Below are positions 1 to 6,725 of a DNA stretch of 8,718 bases, piece by piece. A program made the position numbers and the translations under genes. The stretch is from positions 1 through 8,718 of the forward strand of contig PIVW01000238.1 in NCBI GenBank assembly GCA_003353825.1, written 5' to 3'. Origin of the DNA: Chloroflexota bacterium (lineage in GTDB: Bacteria > Chloroflexota > Anaerolineae > J102). Under the pieces are notes generated by a model. The model was not told the origin of the DNA. It did not search any database and was given only the letters and a program-made list of their open reading frames with translations. The stretch's first letter is position 1. Every line of letters begins with the position of its first letter.

Positions 1-76
1 ATGTGACAGTTACAAACCCATATTCGAGCTGCTACTCCGCAATTGTATGCCAATTCTTTACGAAAACCAATCCTGA

Positions 77-1561
77 TCATGCCTCTTCATCGTACAGTTT
101 CACACTTCGGGAATTGCTGGCGTTATATAGGCCCACCAGATCAGGTGATGGATCTATGGAGATCTTTGAGTACTCTATTGCGCTGAGGGCTTCGGCAGCA
201 TCACTGTAGATATTGGTACCTAGTCCACCCAAGATCGCAGCCCCCAACGCTACGGCTTCTTCCACATCTGGAATGACGATCGTCTGGTTTAGCGCCGTTG
301 CTTTAATACGCATCAACAAGCTGCTTTGGGTTCCACCACCGATAGCATGGATATCATGCAAGGCAATGTCCGACTGCGACATAAGCGCTTCGATTAAGCT
401 GCGGACTTCCATGGCAATCCCCTCCAAAATGGCTCGAAAAAGTACTCCACGCCCTGTGTCGGTAGAAAGACCAATGAACGCACCCCGAGCGAGCGGGTCC
501 GCATGAGGTGTGTTTGCCATTCGCAGGTGGGGTACAAAACAGACGCCCATACTCCCTGGTGCTACCCTTTCAGCTTCAGAACTAAGGCGAGCGTAGTCCA
601 CATCACCGTCCAGAATATCCCGGAACCATTCCAAACAGATGCCGGATGTATACAGCCCGCCCAACACGTAGTAACGATCCGCTATGGCATGGACTCCTTG
701 AGCAAAACCCTGGCGACCTAGTTGGGGATCAGCCATAGGACGATCTATCGGTAGAAAGATGGCCTCGCTCGTACCAATGGAATCAAGCATCGAACCGGGC
801 TCTGTAACGCCGATTGCCAGGGCTCCGCATATATGATCGTGACCTCCAACCACCACCTGAGTACCGGCAGGTAGTCCCGTTGCCTTAGCAGCTTGCGGTC
901 GGATTTGCCCTAAGCGGGTACCGCTGGGACGCAATGGGGCCATGATGTCGCTTGGAACGCCGATCTCTCGTAATAGATCTGTATCCCACTCCAACTTGCC
1001 CAGGTTAAGGGCCAAGATGCGTGACGCCAGAGAGTAGTCGGTTGCCGCGATACCCGACAGACGGAATGCGATATAGTCGGCAACGTTGAGCCAAAGAGCG
1101 GTGCGTTTGAAAACTGCCGGCTCGTTCTGTTTGAGCCAAAGCAGTTTGCAGAGACCGTAAATAGGTTGAAGCGAAAGCCCGCTGATTGCAAAAAGACGGT
1201 CCCGACCGATGACGTGGTCAAGCCATTCAGCCTGGGGTCGGGCGCGCCTATCGAACCAGGCAACGGCTTCATACGTGGGCAGACCGCTACTATCCAGGGG
1301 CACCGCGGTTTCTGCCATGCTGGCCACAGCGATGCTGACAACAAGATGCGTATCGTCCAACATGCTGGTCGCTTGCTGCAGCGCCGTTACGGTTCGTTGC
1401 CACAGCTCCTCGGGATTGTAACAGGCCCAGGTTGGTTTGGGATAACGAGTAGGCGTCGGCGCCGTAGCCTTAGCCACGGCCTTTCCACGGAGATCAAAAA
1501 TAACAGCTTTGATGTTGGTGGTGCCAACGTCTACGCCGACAAGGACTGGCTCGATAGCCAT
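77..1561 (-). CDS. FGGY-family carbohydrate kinase, probable ketose (L-fuculose?) kinase
   Basis: Predicted cytoplasmic ATP-dependent sugar kinase of 494 residues, a normal FGGY length. Seen: the N-terminal phosphate-binding motif GVDVGTT (about residues 9-15), a KLLWLKQN segment matching the first FGGY signature (139-146), GGHDHICG with the likely catalytic base Asp242, the C-terminal ATP-site motif GGGTQSSLLMRIKAT (408-422) and EAVALGAAILGG (435-446). The sequence looks closer to the xylulokinase/gluconokinase branch than to E. coli FucK, so the sugar is not fixed by sequence. With fucI and an aldolase in the cluster, phosphorylation of L-fuculose (or D-ribulose) is the simplest role. Start: a GTG at 1567 is also in frame, but AGGGG lies only 2 bases before it and 8 bases before the ATG at 1561, so I chose the ATG. 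It follows the permease stop by 5 bases and is probably translationally coupled. The family is certain; the substrate is inferred. Confidence 0.93.
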   Translation of the reverse strand: MAIEPVLVGVDVGTTNIKAVIFDLRGKAVAKATAPTPTRYPKPTWACYNPEELWQRTVTALQQATSMLDDTHLVVSIAVASMAETAVPLDSSGLPTYEAVAWFDRRARPQAEWLDHVIGRDRLFAISGLSLQPIYGLCKLLWLKQNEPAVFKRTALWLNVADYIAFRLSGIAATDYSLASRILALNLGKLEWDTDLLREIGVPSDIMAPLRPSGTRLGQIRPQAAKATGLPAGTQVVVGGHDHICGALAIGVTEPGSMLDSIGTSEAIFLPIDRPMADPQLGRQGFAQGVHAIADRYYVLGGLYTSGICLEWFRDILDGDVDYARLSSEAERVAPGSMGVCFVPHLRMANTPHADPLARGAFIGLSTDTGRGVLFRAILEGIAMEVRSLIEALMSQSDIALHDIHAIGGGTQSSLLMRIKATALNQTIVIPDVEEAVALGAAILGGLGTNIYSDAAEALSAIEYSKISIDPSPDLVGLYNASNSRSVKLYDEEA

Positions 1562-1566
1562 CCACA

Positions 1567-2412
1567 CTACCCCTTTACGGCGCCTAGCGTCAGTCCCCGG
1601 ATAATATACCGTTGCGCCAAAAGCGCCAGGATTGTTGGCGGCAACATCGTCAGTAGAACCCGCACTCCGACAAACCAGAATTGCACCCCGCGGGTGTGTT
1701 CTGCTCCGGCAATCATGACCGGCATGGGAATAGCAGACTTGCTGGTGAGGGTCAAGGCAAAGAGAAACTCATTCCAACTGAAGGCCATGCAGATGATCCA
1801 TGTAGCCACCAAACCTGGCACCACCAACGGCAAGGCAATCCTGGTAAACACCTGTAAACGATTGGCGCCATCCACCAGAGCTGCTTCTTCAAGCTCGATG
1901 GGCAACTCCCGAAACATCTGACTCAGGATAATGACCGGGAAGGGGAGAAGAAAGGTCGCGTTCAGTAAAACAAGCGCCCACACAGAATCCAGCAATCTCA
2001 GTTGCCGCATCAGCAGGAAAAACGGTACGACTACGACCACGGGGGGCAGCACCCGTTGGGAAAGAAACCATGTGGTCAGGGACCCGTTTCTCGGCCTGGT
2101 GAAATGGAAGCGTGCCAAGGCATATGCGGCCAGGGTTCCCAGAATTGTGGCTAAGGTAGCTGCGCCGAGCGAAATGATGGTGCTATTCAGCAGTGCCCGG
2201 CGGATTTCGGGAATGGCTAGTTCAGCCTTCCAGTGATCCAACGTGGGTTTGAATTGCAGAAAAGGAATCCATGTGGGCTGAAATGTTTCGGCCGGTTTCT
2301 TGATGGAGTTAAGAAAAGCCCAATAGAAGGGGAATAATACCCAGATCAGCATTATGATAATCACACCGATCACGACTATTCGACCTGCATAAGTCAAAGA
2401 CGTTTGTCGCAT
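1567..2412 (-). CDS. Carbohydrate ABC transporter permease, MalG-type (CUT1)
   Basis: Inner-membrane permease subunit of a binding-protein-dependent sugar importer. It is 281 residues, typical for MalG-like proteins. Seen: an N-terminal membrane segment (about residues 11-32), a periplasmic stretch, further hydrophobic segments, and the cytoplasmic EAA loop EEAALVDGANRLQVFTRIALP near residues 175-195, which docks to the ATPase subunit. The motif and placement fit the MalG half of the pair. Start: an in-frame TTG at 2454 would add 14 residues and overlap the upstream gene by 38 bases. I prefer the ATG at 2412, 4 bases after the upstream TGA, which gives the normal length; no strong ribosome binding site distinguishes them. 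It pairs with the next permease upstream. The imported sugar cannot be read from the sequence; context suggests L-fucose, D-arabinose or a fucosyl glycan. Confidence 0.93.
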   Translation of the reverse strand: MRQTSLTYAGRIVVIGVIIIMLIWVLFPFYWAFLNSIKKPAETFQPTWIPFLQFKPTLDHWKAELAIPEIRRALLNSTIISLGAATLATILGTLAAYALARFHFTRPRNGSLTTWFLSQRVLPPVVVVVPFFLLMRQLRLLDSVWALVLLNATFLLPFPVIILSQMFRELPIELEEAALVDGANRLQVFTRIALPLVVPGLVATWIICMAFSWNEFLFALTLTSKSAIPMPVMIAGAEHTRGVQFWFVGVRVLLTMLPPTILALLAQRYIIRGLTLGAVKG

Positions 2413-2416
2413 AATC

Positions 2417-3364
2417 TCAAACCGACTCTTCGTAGAGGCCGCGGATACGGCCAAAGAGCAATGAAACGATCAGCATAACGATAACCAGCAACAGGAATCC
2501 TTGAGCTGCAGCGTAACCGTGGTCAAAGAACCGTAGAGCTGTGCGATAAGTGAAGAGGCTGTAGACTTCCGTGGCGCGCCCAGGTCCGCCGAGGGTCAGG
2601 CTGGCAGGGATATCGAACACCTTAAAGGCCTCTACTACCCGCAAAAGGAGGATCAACCAGAGAATGGGTGCCATCAGAGGTAGGGTAATGTATCGGAACA
2701 ACTGAGGACCTGAGCCCCCGTCCACGCGGGCAGCCTCATATAGATCCTGAGGTAGCCCTTGCAAGGCCGCCAGACAGACCAGGAAAACAAAAGGGGTCCA
2801 TTGCCAGATGTCCAGGATCATCACTGAGATCAACGACCATGAAGGGTCGGATAGCCAAGGAACATCATGTCCTGAACCAAGTAGGAATCGAACAAGGGAG
2901 TTGATGGGGCCGTTACGTTCGTAGTACAAAGTAATGCCAAGATAGCCCACGGCAACAGGTGTCGCGAATAGCGGTAGAATCATGATTGCCCGTAAGATGT
3001 TTTTTCCACGCATCTCACGATTCAACAAGACCGCCAGTCCGAAGCCTAGTATCATCTCGACGAAAACGGTGACGGTGACAAAAACCAGCGTGACTCGTAG
3101 ACCAGAATGCAGGTTACTATCTGTGAACAATCGCCCGTAATTATCGAGTCCTACAAATTGATTGATTTTGCCGAAACGATAGCTCCACACGCTGGTGTAG
3201 AGCGCGTATAAGAGGGGAAAGATCGTAAACGCGATGATCCAAACAACGGCAGGTACAATAAAGAAGGACTTGGTTCGGTCTGTCCGTCCTGTGGTTCGGT
3301 CGGCTACCGCCGTCTCGGCTGTTGCGTCCAGAGCGGGTTGGAGACCGTCATTCGCCTGGCTCAA
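2417..3364 (-). CDS. Carbohydrate ABC transporter permease, MalF/UgpA-type (CUT1)
   Basis: First permease subunit of the importer, 315 residues, in the cytoplasmic membrane. Seen: a hydrophilic N-terminal tail rich in Asp, Thr and Arg (1-32), a first membrane helix (about 33-60), several more hydrophobic segments, and the EAA loop [21 protein letters not shown] (about 209-229) for contact with the ATPase. The start is a TTG; it is well supported because GGAAGGAGAA lies just upstream, with GGAG 7 bases before the TTG, and no in-frame ATG occurs until past residue 100. The gene follows the binding-protein gene by 108 bases containing a stem-loop and is followed 4 bases later by the second permease. 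The family assignment is firm; the substrate is inferred from neighbours. Confidence 0.93.
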   Translation of the reverse strand: MSQANDGLQPALDATAETAVADRTTGRTDRTKSFFIVPAVVWIIAFTIFPLLYALYTSVWSYRFGKINQFVGLDNYGRLFTDSNLHSGLRVTLVFVTVTVFVEMILGFGLAVLLNREMRGKNILRAIMILPLFATPVAVGYLGITLYYERNGPINSLVRFLLGSGHDVPWLSDPSWSLISVMILDIWQWTPFVFLVCLAALQGLPQDLYEAARVDGGSGPQLFRYITLPLMAPILWLILLLRVVEAFKVFDIPASLTLGGPGRATEVYSLFTYRTALRFFDHGYAAAQGFLLLVIVMLIVSLLFGRIRGLYEESV

Positions 3365-3397
3365 TGCAGTTCTCCTTCCAATAGTAAGTTTGCGGTA

Positions 3398-3448
3398 GGA
3401 CTGGCAGCCCTACATGAAGCATCCCGTGTGGGAGAGGCCTGCCAGTCC
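3398..3448 (-). other. Intercistronic stem-loop between binding-protein and permease genes
   Basis: A perfect 10-bp inverted repeat, GGACTGGCAG (3398-3407) and CTGCCAGTCC (3439-3448), extends inward by three more pairs after one mismatch (CCT 3409-3411 with AGG 3435-3437). The minus-strand transcript has no U-run after it, so it is not a classic intrinsic terminator. Its position just after the binding-protein stop fits an mRNA-protecting or partly terminating structure that raises binding-protein output over permease output, as known for malE-malF. The role is inferred; the repeat is seen directly. Confidence 0.6.
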
Positions 3449-3472
3449 AAGAGATGAATCTGCGGAGGGGTT

Positions 3473-5122
3473 TTACTCTAGGCCTAGGGAGGTCTTGTAG
3501 ATTTCCAACTGATCTTCTCGGCCTAGGCGGTCAGTGATCTGCTCGAAGTCAGCTACCGTTGCATGTAGTGCTTCTTCCGGTGTCAGCTGGTCCGTCGCGG
3601 CCTCGGAGAGGTGGATATCGAGTGCTGTCCAGTACTCGAAAGTGCCGGGTATGCGCAAGTAGGGGAACTGATTGGGATTGCTGAAGTTGTCGAAGTAGGC
3701 TTTGGTGTAGTCACGAATGTCGGCCTCGTCCCAGCCAGCCGCCAGGTACTCCTCGATCGAGGCAGTGCCATCAGGTGGTAGGTAGTGGCTGAAGCGACCC
3801 GGATCCACACCGTCCCAACCACGGGCAGCGTAGGTCAGTGATTTGGGCTCGGTGGCCATGAGAGCCAACAGGTAATAGGTTGCCTCGGGCGCATCGGAGA
3901 ACTTGGAAATGACGCCTGCCCACGAACCACCCGTCGTGTTACCAACAAGATTGGGTTCCTCAGTCTCTACCCATTCGCCGGTGTTGATGTTGTAATACTC
4001 ATTCGTGCCGGGCATGGGAGCGGCGCCGGTTTTTCCAAGCACCTGGCTGCCTTCTTGCTGTGCCAGCGCGCCCAGGTCACCCCAGGTAAAGGTGAGAGCA
4101 GCTTCACCGCGCAAGAAGTGATCCCAGGCCTCACCAAGGCTCCAGGCCATCATGGCTTCAGGCCCAAACTGAACCAGATCGATTAGGGTTTCCATAGCAC
4201 GTATATGGCCAGGACTATCCAGTAGCGGCGCCATAGTCTCCGGATCAAACCAGAAGAGGTTCGTATTCTCGGGGCCGATAACGAAAGGAGCAGCGAAGGA
4301 CATAAAGTGGAACATGCCTTGTCCACCCACCTTCAGATGCATGGTAAGGCCATTGTCCGGCGTGCCGTCACCGTTCAGATCCTTACCGTCGAAGTATTCA
4401 GCCACATCCCGGAACTGCGCCCAGGTCTGAGGCACGCCCAGCGGGTAGCCGTACTCCGCCTCGAAGGCGGCCTGGTGCTCAGCATCCTCCAGCAGGTCGC
4501 GGCGATAGTACATCACCTGCCCATCGTGATCGTTAGCGATCATGTATTTCTGGCCGCCGTAGGTCAGGAGATCGCGGGGGCCAGGCTGGGTGTCTTCGAT
4601 ATCCCACTCGGGGAATTGGGGATCATCGTAGAAGTCGTCGTAGGGGAGGATGAAGTCGCCACCAACCAGGTCGCCTAGCCACCAGGCGCCGGCGATGGAC
4701 GTGTCGTATTGACCAGTTTCAGTGGTCATATCAGTCATCAATTTAGGGAAGTGTTCGGCGAAGGGAACTTCGACGATTTCCAATGTGGCGCCGGTCGCAG
4801 CCTCGAATTCATCACGGACCTCATAAAAGGGGCCGGAGATGGGACCCTTCTCGCCAGCAGTGTTGACGATCACGGTTACAGTCTGCCCATCAAAGGGGCA
4901 GTCGTCACCACAAGGTTCTGCCACGATAGGTGGCAGTAGCTCGCCAGCTTCGACCTCTGAAGCATAGGTTTCTCCTTCTACCGGTTCTTCGACAACCTCA
5001 GGTTCAGGGGCAGCCTCCTCGACTGCCTCAGGTGCAGGTGCTGCCGCTGGTGCAGCGCATGCGGCAACAAGCAGGGCAAATACAGATAACAACATCAAAA
5101 CACGGATAGTTGTGATACGCAT
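3473..5122 (-). CDS. Extracellular sugar-binding lipoprotein of ABC transporter (family 1 solute-binding protein)
   Basis: Captures sugar outside the membrane and delivers it to the two permeases encoded next. It is 549 residues, longer than the usual 400-450 for the family. Seen: signal peptide [20 protein letters not shown], lipobox VAAC with the lipidated Cys22, and an Ala/Pro/Glu-rich tether (about 23-49) as in many Chloroflexota lipoproteins. A CGDDC pair (Cys71, Cys75) that could form a disulfide is followed by the binding domain, with a stretch around [18 protein letters not shown] typical of the family. Start: the ATG at 5122 gives a proper signal peptide and has AGGAGG about 11 bases upstream. 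The ATG at 5167 would add 15 residues before the signal peptide and has no ribosome binding site. The gene lies 115 bases after the aldolase stop. The ligand is not determinable from sequence; a fucose-type sugar or oligosaccharide is likely from context. Confidence 0.93.
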   Translation of the reverse strand: MRITTIRVLMLLSVFALLVAACAAPAAAPAPEAVEEAAPEPEVVEEPVEGETYASEVEAGELLPPIVAEPCGDDCPFDGQTVTVIVNTAGEKGPISGPFYEVRDEFEAATGATLEIVEVPFAEHFPKLMTDMTTETGQYDTSIAGAWWLGDLVGGDFILPYDDFYDDPQFPEWDIEDTQPGPRDLLTYGGQKYMIANDHDGQVMYYRRDLLEDAEHQAAFEAEYGYPLGVPQTWAQFRDVAEYFDGKDLNGDGTPDNGLTMHLKVGGQGMFHFMSFAAPFVIGPENTNLFWFDPETMAPLLDSPGHIRAMETLIDLVQFGPEAMMAWSLGEAWDHFLRGEAALTFTWGDLGALAQQEGSQVLGKTGAAPMPGTNEYYNINTGEWVETEEPNLVGNTTGGSWAGVISKFSDAPEATYYLLALMATEPKSLTYAARGWDGVDPGRFSHYLPPDGTASIEEYLAAGWDEADIRDYTKAYFDNFSNPNQFPYLRIPGTFEYWTALDIHLSEAATDQLTPEEALHATVADFEQITDRLGREDQLEIYKTSLGLE

Positions 5123-5237
5123 GTTTAGGATTACCTCCTGGAGATACTGTGAAGTTTTTACCGTCATGTTGGGTCGAAACTTGCTGACAGATTATGATAT
5201 TTTTTCTATACATTCACCTCCTGTACATGTTAAGGTA

Positions 5238-6017
5238 TTATGTCTGAGCGAGCTCTTTTAGGGCATCGCTAACCGAACCGTTATGATGGACGATGCATTT
5301 CAGGGCGCTGAGTACGCCGCCCGCATCGGTGCTTTGCCATATGTTTCGACCAAAGACCACGCCACGCGCGCCAGCCTGCAGCGCATCAGAAGCAACCTGT
5401 AGAGACTCCTCGACAGAGTCCATTTTGGGGCCGCCAGCGATGAGCACCGGCACAGGGCAGGATCCGATCACCTGCTCGAAACCCTCTCCTGTGTAGTACG
5501 TCTTGACGAAGTCCGCACCATGCTCGAAAGCGAGGCGAGCGGCAGATGCCGCTGCCTCGTTTGCGAATGGGTCGGGTACACGCTCACTCGGACAGGGTAT
5601 TGCCTCGACGATGACTGGCAAATTAGTGCGTAAGCATTCTCCGGCAACTCGAGCCAGGACCTGGTAGGACGCCAATTCTGCCTCGATGCCGACAAACAGA
5701 TTTACGATGACTGCATCAGCACCGAGTAATAGAGCATCCTCTACGGAATGCAGCAGCTTCCATTCGGAGTATGCTTTCCAATCCTCTCTATAGAGGCTGG
5801 GCCCTCCGTCTAACCGCATGATGGTGGGAATGCGGCCAATGAGTCGTTCACGAAAGTGTTTGACCACTCCGAAAGTTGTCATTATCGCGTCGGCGCCAGT
5901 TTCAATTACTTCGTCTATCACCTTACCTGGAGTTTCCAGTCCCTCGATGAAACCGTGTGTTCGCCCATGATCCATTGCCACGATCACTAAGTTACGACCA
6001 GGTGCATTCAAATTCAT
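5238..6017 (-). CDS. Class I aldolase of the DhnA/FbaB/LsrF family, probable ketose 1-phosphate aldolase
   Basis: A TIM-barrel Schiff-base aldolase of 259 residues, close to archaeal fructose-bisphosphate aldolase. Seen: AMDHG at residues 14-18, LGADAVIVNLFVG (98-110), the Schiff-base lysine Lys172 in ADFVKTYYTGE, and the phosphate-binding elements AGGPK (194-198) and VVFGRNIWQ (220-228). By recalled alignment with the Thermoproteus tenax enzyme, whose LVVWSYPRGG segment carries catalytic Tyr146, this protein has IVEAIPCP, so Ile140 replaces the Tyr. That implies a different acid/base group or substrate. Between an isomerase and a ketose kinase, cleavage of L-fuculose 1-phosphate to DHAP and lactaldehyde is the best guess. 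LsrF-like, sulfofructose-phosphate or tagatose-phosphate type activities are alternatives. The start is the only ATG available, with a weak AAGG 12 bases upstream; family-like residues continue upstream in frame without a start codon. Family firm, reaction inferred. Confidence 0.9.
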   Translation of the reverse strand: MNLNAPGRNLVIVAMDHGRTHGFIEGLETPGKVIDEVIETGADAIMTTFGVVKHFRERLIGRIPTIMRLDGGPSLYREDWKAYSEWKLLHSVEDALLLGADAVIVNLFVGIEAELASYQVLARVAGECLRTNLPVIVEAIPCPSERVPDPFANEAAASAARLAFEHGADFVKTYYTGEGFEQVIGSCPVPVLIAGGPKMDSVEESLQVASDALQAGARGVVFGRNIWQSTDAGGVLSALKCIVHHNGSVSDALKELAQT

Positions 6018-6075
6018 ATTGGTGCCAAACCTTATCTTGCTGAAAACTCTGAAAAACTTTTTTGAGCTATTTTTT

Positions 6076-6128
6076 GCCCCCGTTTACACAGGTGTGAACG
6101 AGCAAAACCCCCCTGTATACGGGGGGGC
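6076..6128 (-). promoter_or_regulatory. Attenuator-like G/C-run structure in the aldolase leader
   Basis: Read on the minus strand, this segment can form two exclusive hairpins. One pairs the C-run and G-run around GTATAC (6108-6127: six C's, TGTATACG, six G's on the plus strand) and is followed by TTTT, like a short intrinsic terminator. The other pairs 6076-6092 (GCCCCCGTTTACACAGG) with 6112-6128, whose complement reads GCCCCCCGTATACAGG, that is CCCCCGT-n-TACA..AGG on both arms with one mismatch and a 2-base insertion. It lies 60-110 bases upstream of the aldolase ATG. A termination/antitermination role, or a terminator for fucI read-through, is inferred. Confidence 0.4.
6081..6100. promoter_or_regulatory. 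Operator-like palindrome CGTTTACACAGGTGTGAACG
   Basis: A 20-bp near-palindrome with 8 of 10 symmetric positions paired (CGTT.ACAC..GTGT.AACG). It lies about 64-83 bases upstream of the aldolase start codon and shares CGTTTnC and GTGAACG, at identical spacing, with a second site at 6550-6569. Size and symmetry fit a dimeric repressor (LacI- or GntR-type). No regulator gene is in the window, so the family is unknown. Confidence 0.5.
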
Positions 6129-6160
6129 GAACAGCCGTTTTAGACTTTCCCATAGTTTTC

Positions 6161-6188
6161 AGTATCTTGATAAATTGAGACTTGTGAA
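6161..6188 (-). promoter_or_regulatory. Candidate promoter for the aldolase-transport-kinase operon
   Basis: On the minus strand TTCACA (complement of 6183-6188; 5 of 6 to the -35 consensus) is separated by 16 bases from GATACT (complement of 6161-6166; 4 of 6 to the -10 consensus). Transcription from here would give a leader of roughly 135 bases carrying the attenuator-like structure and the operator-like palindrome. The match is weak and other starts are possible, including one near 6540-6580. Confidence 0.25.
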
Positions 6189-6199
6189 GAGAGATCCAA

Positions 6200-6478
6200 C
6201 TAGAAAGGAACCTCTCCCGGCGAAAGACCGGTACACTGGGCGCGACCCGTCTGCAGTTTGCCAGACTGCACAACTAGATTGTTGAGATTTTGACGAAGTT
6301 GCAACAAGTTGATGGCCTTATTGGTGAAGGTCTTTGTCTGCTATTGGGTGACATACGACATCGTGGGAGGTTTTCACGCTACAACAATCGAGAACATCCT
6401 GTCTTGAGAGGTAAGGACTTAGGACAGAATGACATGCGAAACTGCTTGCTCCAAATGGCCGTTGAGTTCCGCAAGTTA
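6200..6478 (-). pseudogene. Possible decayed coding relic (chemoreceptor C-terminus-like), speculative
   Basis: One minus-strand frame reads as four protein-like blocks divided by stop codons at 6419-6421, 6374-6376 and 6341-6343, ending at a stop at 6200-6202. The first block includes LAELNGHLEQAVSHVILS, the second SQDRMFSIVVA, the last NLLQLRQNLNNLVVQSGKL. The last block resembles the usual end of methyl-accepting chemotaxis proteins (LAxMAxxLxxLVxQFKL), and SIVV could correspond to their SSIVEENT segment. The similarity is loose and recalled, not searched. The same bases form the long hairpin, so chance is a real alternative. Confidence 0.13.
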
Positions 6479-6498
6479 TCGAATTCTCAGTCCTAAGT
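6417..6498. repeat. Long imperfect inverted repeat (82 bases)
   Basis: The outer arms ACTTAGGAC+AGAAT (6417-6430) and ATTCT+CA+GTCCTAAGT (6483-6498) match perfectly apart from a 2-base bulge. An inner pair, GCGAAACT (6436-6443) with AGTTCCGC (6465-6472), matches at 7 of 8. It would fold into a two-tier hairpin in RNA from either strand. No U-run follows. Structured RNA, a small repeat element, or chance structure are all possible; the function is unknown. Confidence 0.45.
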
Positions 6499-6549
6499 GG
6501 GATAATCCTGGTGTCAAAGCCTGCAACCGTCAGAAGTATATATTATTAT

Positions 6550-6569
6550 CGTTTCCGTTCCCGTGAACG
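6550..6569. promoter_or_regulatory. Second operator-like site CGTTTCCGTTCCCGTGAACG
   Basis: This 20-bp site has the same ends and length as the palindrome at 6081-6100: CGTTT, a C at position 7, and GTGAACG at the 3' end. It also contains a perfect CGTTC/GAACG pair around CCGT. It is flanked by AT-rich sequence; on the minus strand TATGAT (a 5 of 6 match to the -10 box) lies just upstream and ATAATAATATATACT just downstream, so it could cover a promoter. Its distance of 469 bases from the other site would allow repressor looping. Confidence 0.42.
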
Positions 6570-6674
6570 TTATCATACATTCCACCGTGCGTCAAAAAAT
6601 GTCAGCCAATTTGCCCCGCTCATTCACGTTGCGATCCCGCTCTAACAAGTGCGGACCCAGAGGCATTTGCTTGG

Positions 6675-6725
6675 CCAGATCAGGTCATCTGGCGTCCTGA
6701 ACCCGTCATTCCAGGTTCAGGACGC
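6675..6725 (-). other. Two stem-loops just downstream of fucI
   Basis: A perfect 12-bp inverted repeat, GCGTCCTGAACC (6692-6703) and GGTTCAGGACGC (6714-6725), has a 10-base loop and begins 35 bases after the fucI stop. A second stem, CCAGAT/ATCTGG (6675-6680, 6687-6692), has a 6-base loop and shares one base (6692) with it. Neither is followed by a U-run on the fucI strand. They probably mark the 3' end of fucI mRNA by blocking exonucleases, or by Rho-assisted termination. Confidence 0.55.

Noticed and set aside
1..80. A minus-strand frame starting with ATG at 80-78, overlapping the kinase stop as ATGA and open to the window edge (26 codons, MIRIGFRKELAYNCG...).
   Set aside because: Too short to judge, not recognisable, and the GAGG before it is only one base from the ATG. 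It could be the start of the next gene but cannot be supported.
1166..1921. A 251-codon plus-strand open frame.
   Set aside because: It crosses the start of the kinase and the end of a permease on the opposite strand, both of which are well supported; it is an antisense shadow.
5845..5858. CGTTCACGAAAGTG resembling a half of the operator-like motif.
   Set aside because: It encodes the KHFRER segment of the aldolase and lacks the symmetric second half; probably coincidence.
6290..6496. Plus-strand open frame of 68 codons in the intergenic region.
   Set aside because: Its translation has the G/L/R/H/D-rich look of antisense to a coding frame, there is no ribosome binding site, and it overlaps the long hairpin.
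6478..6500. ACTGAGA on the minus strand near 6490, recalling the CUGAGA box of TPP riboswitches.
   Set aside because: None of the other conserved thiamine-box elements are present and the downstream genes are sugar genes.
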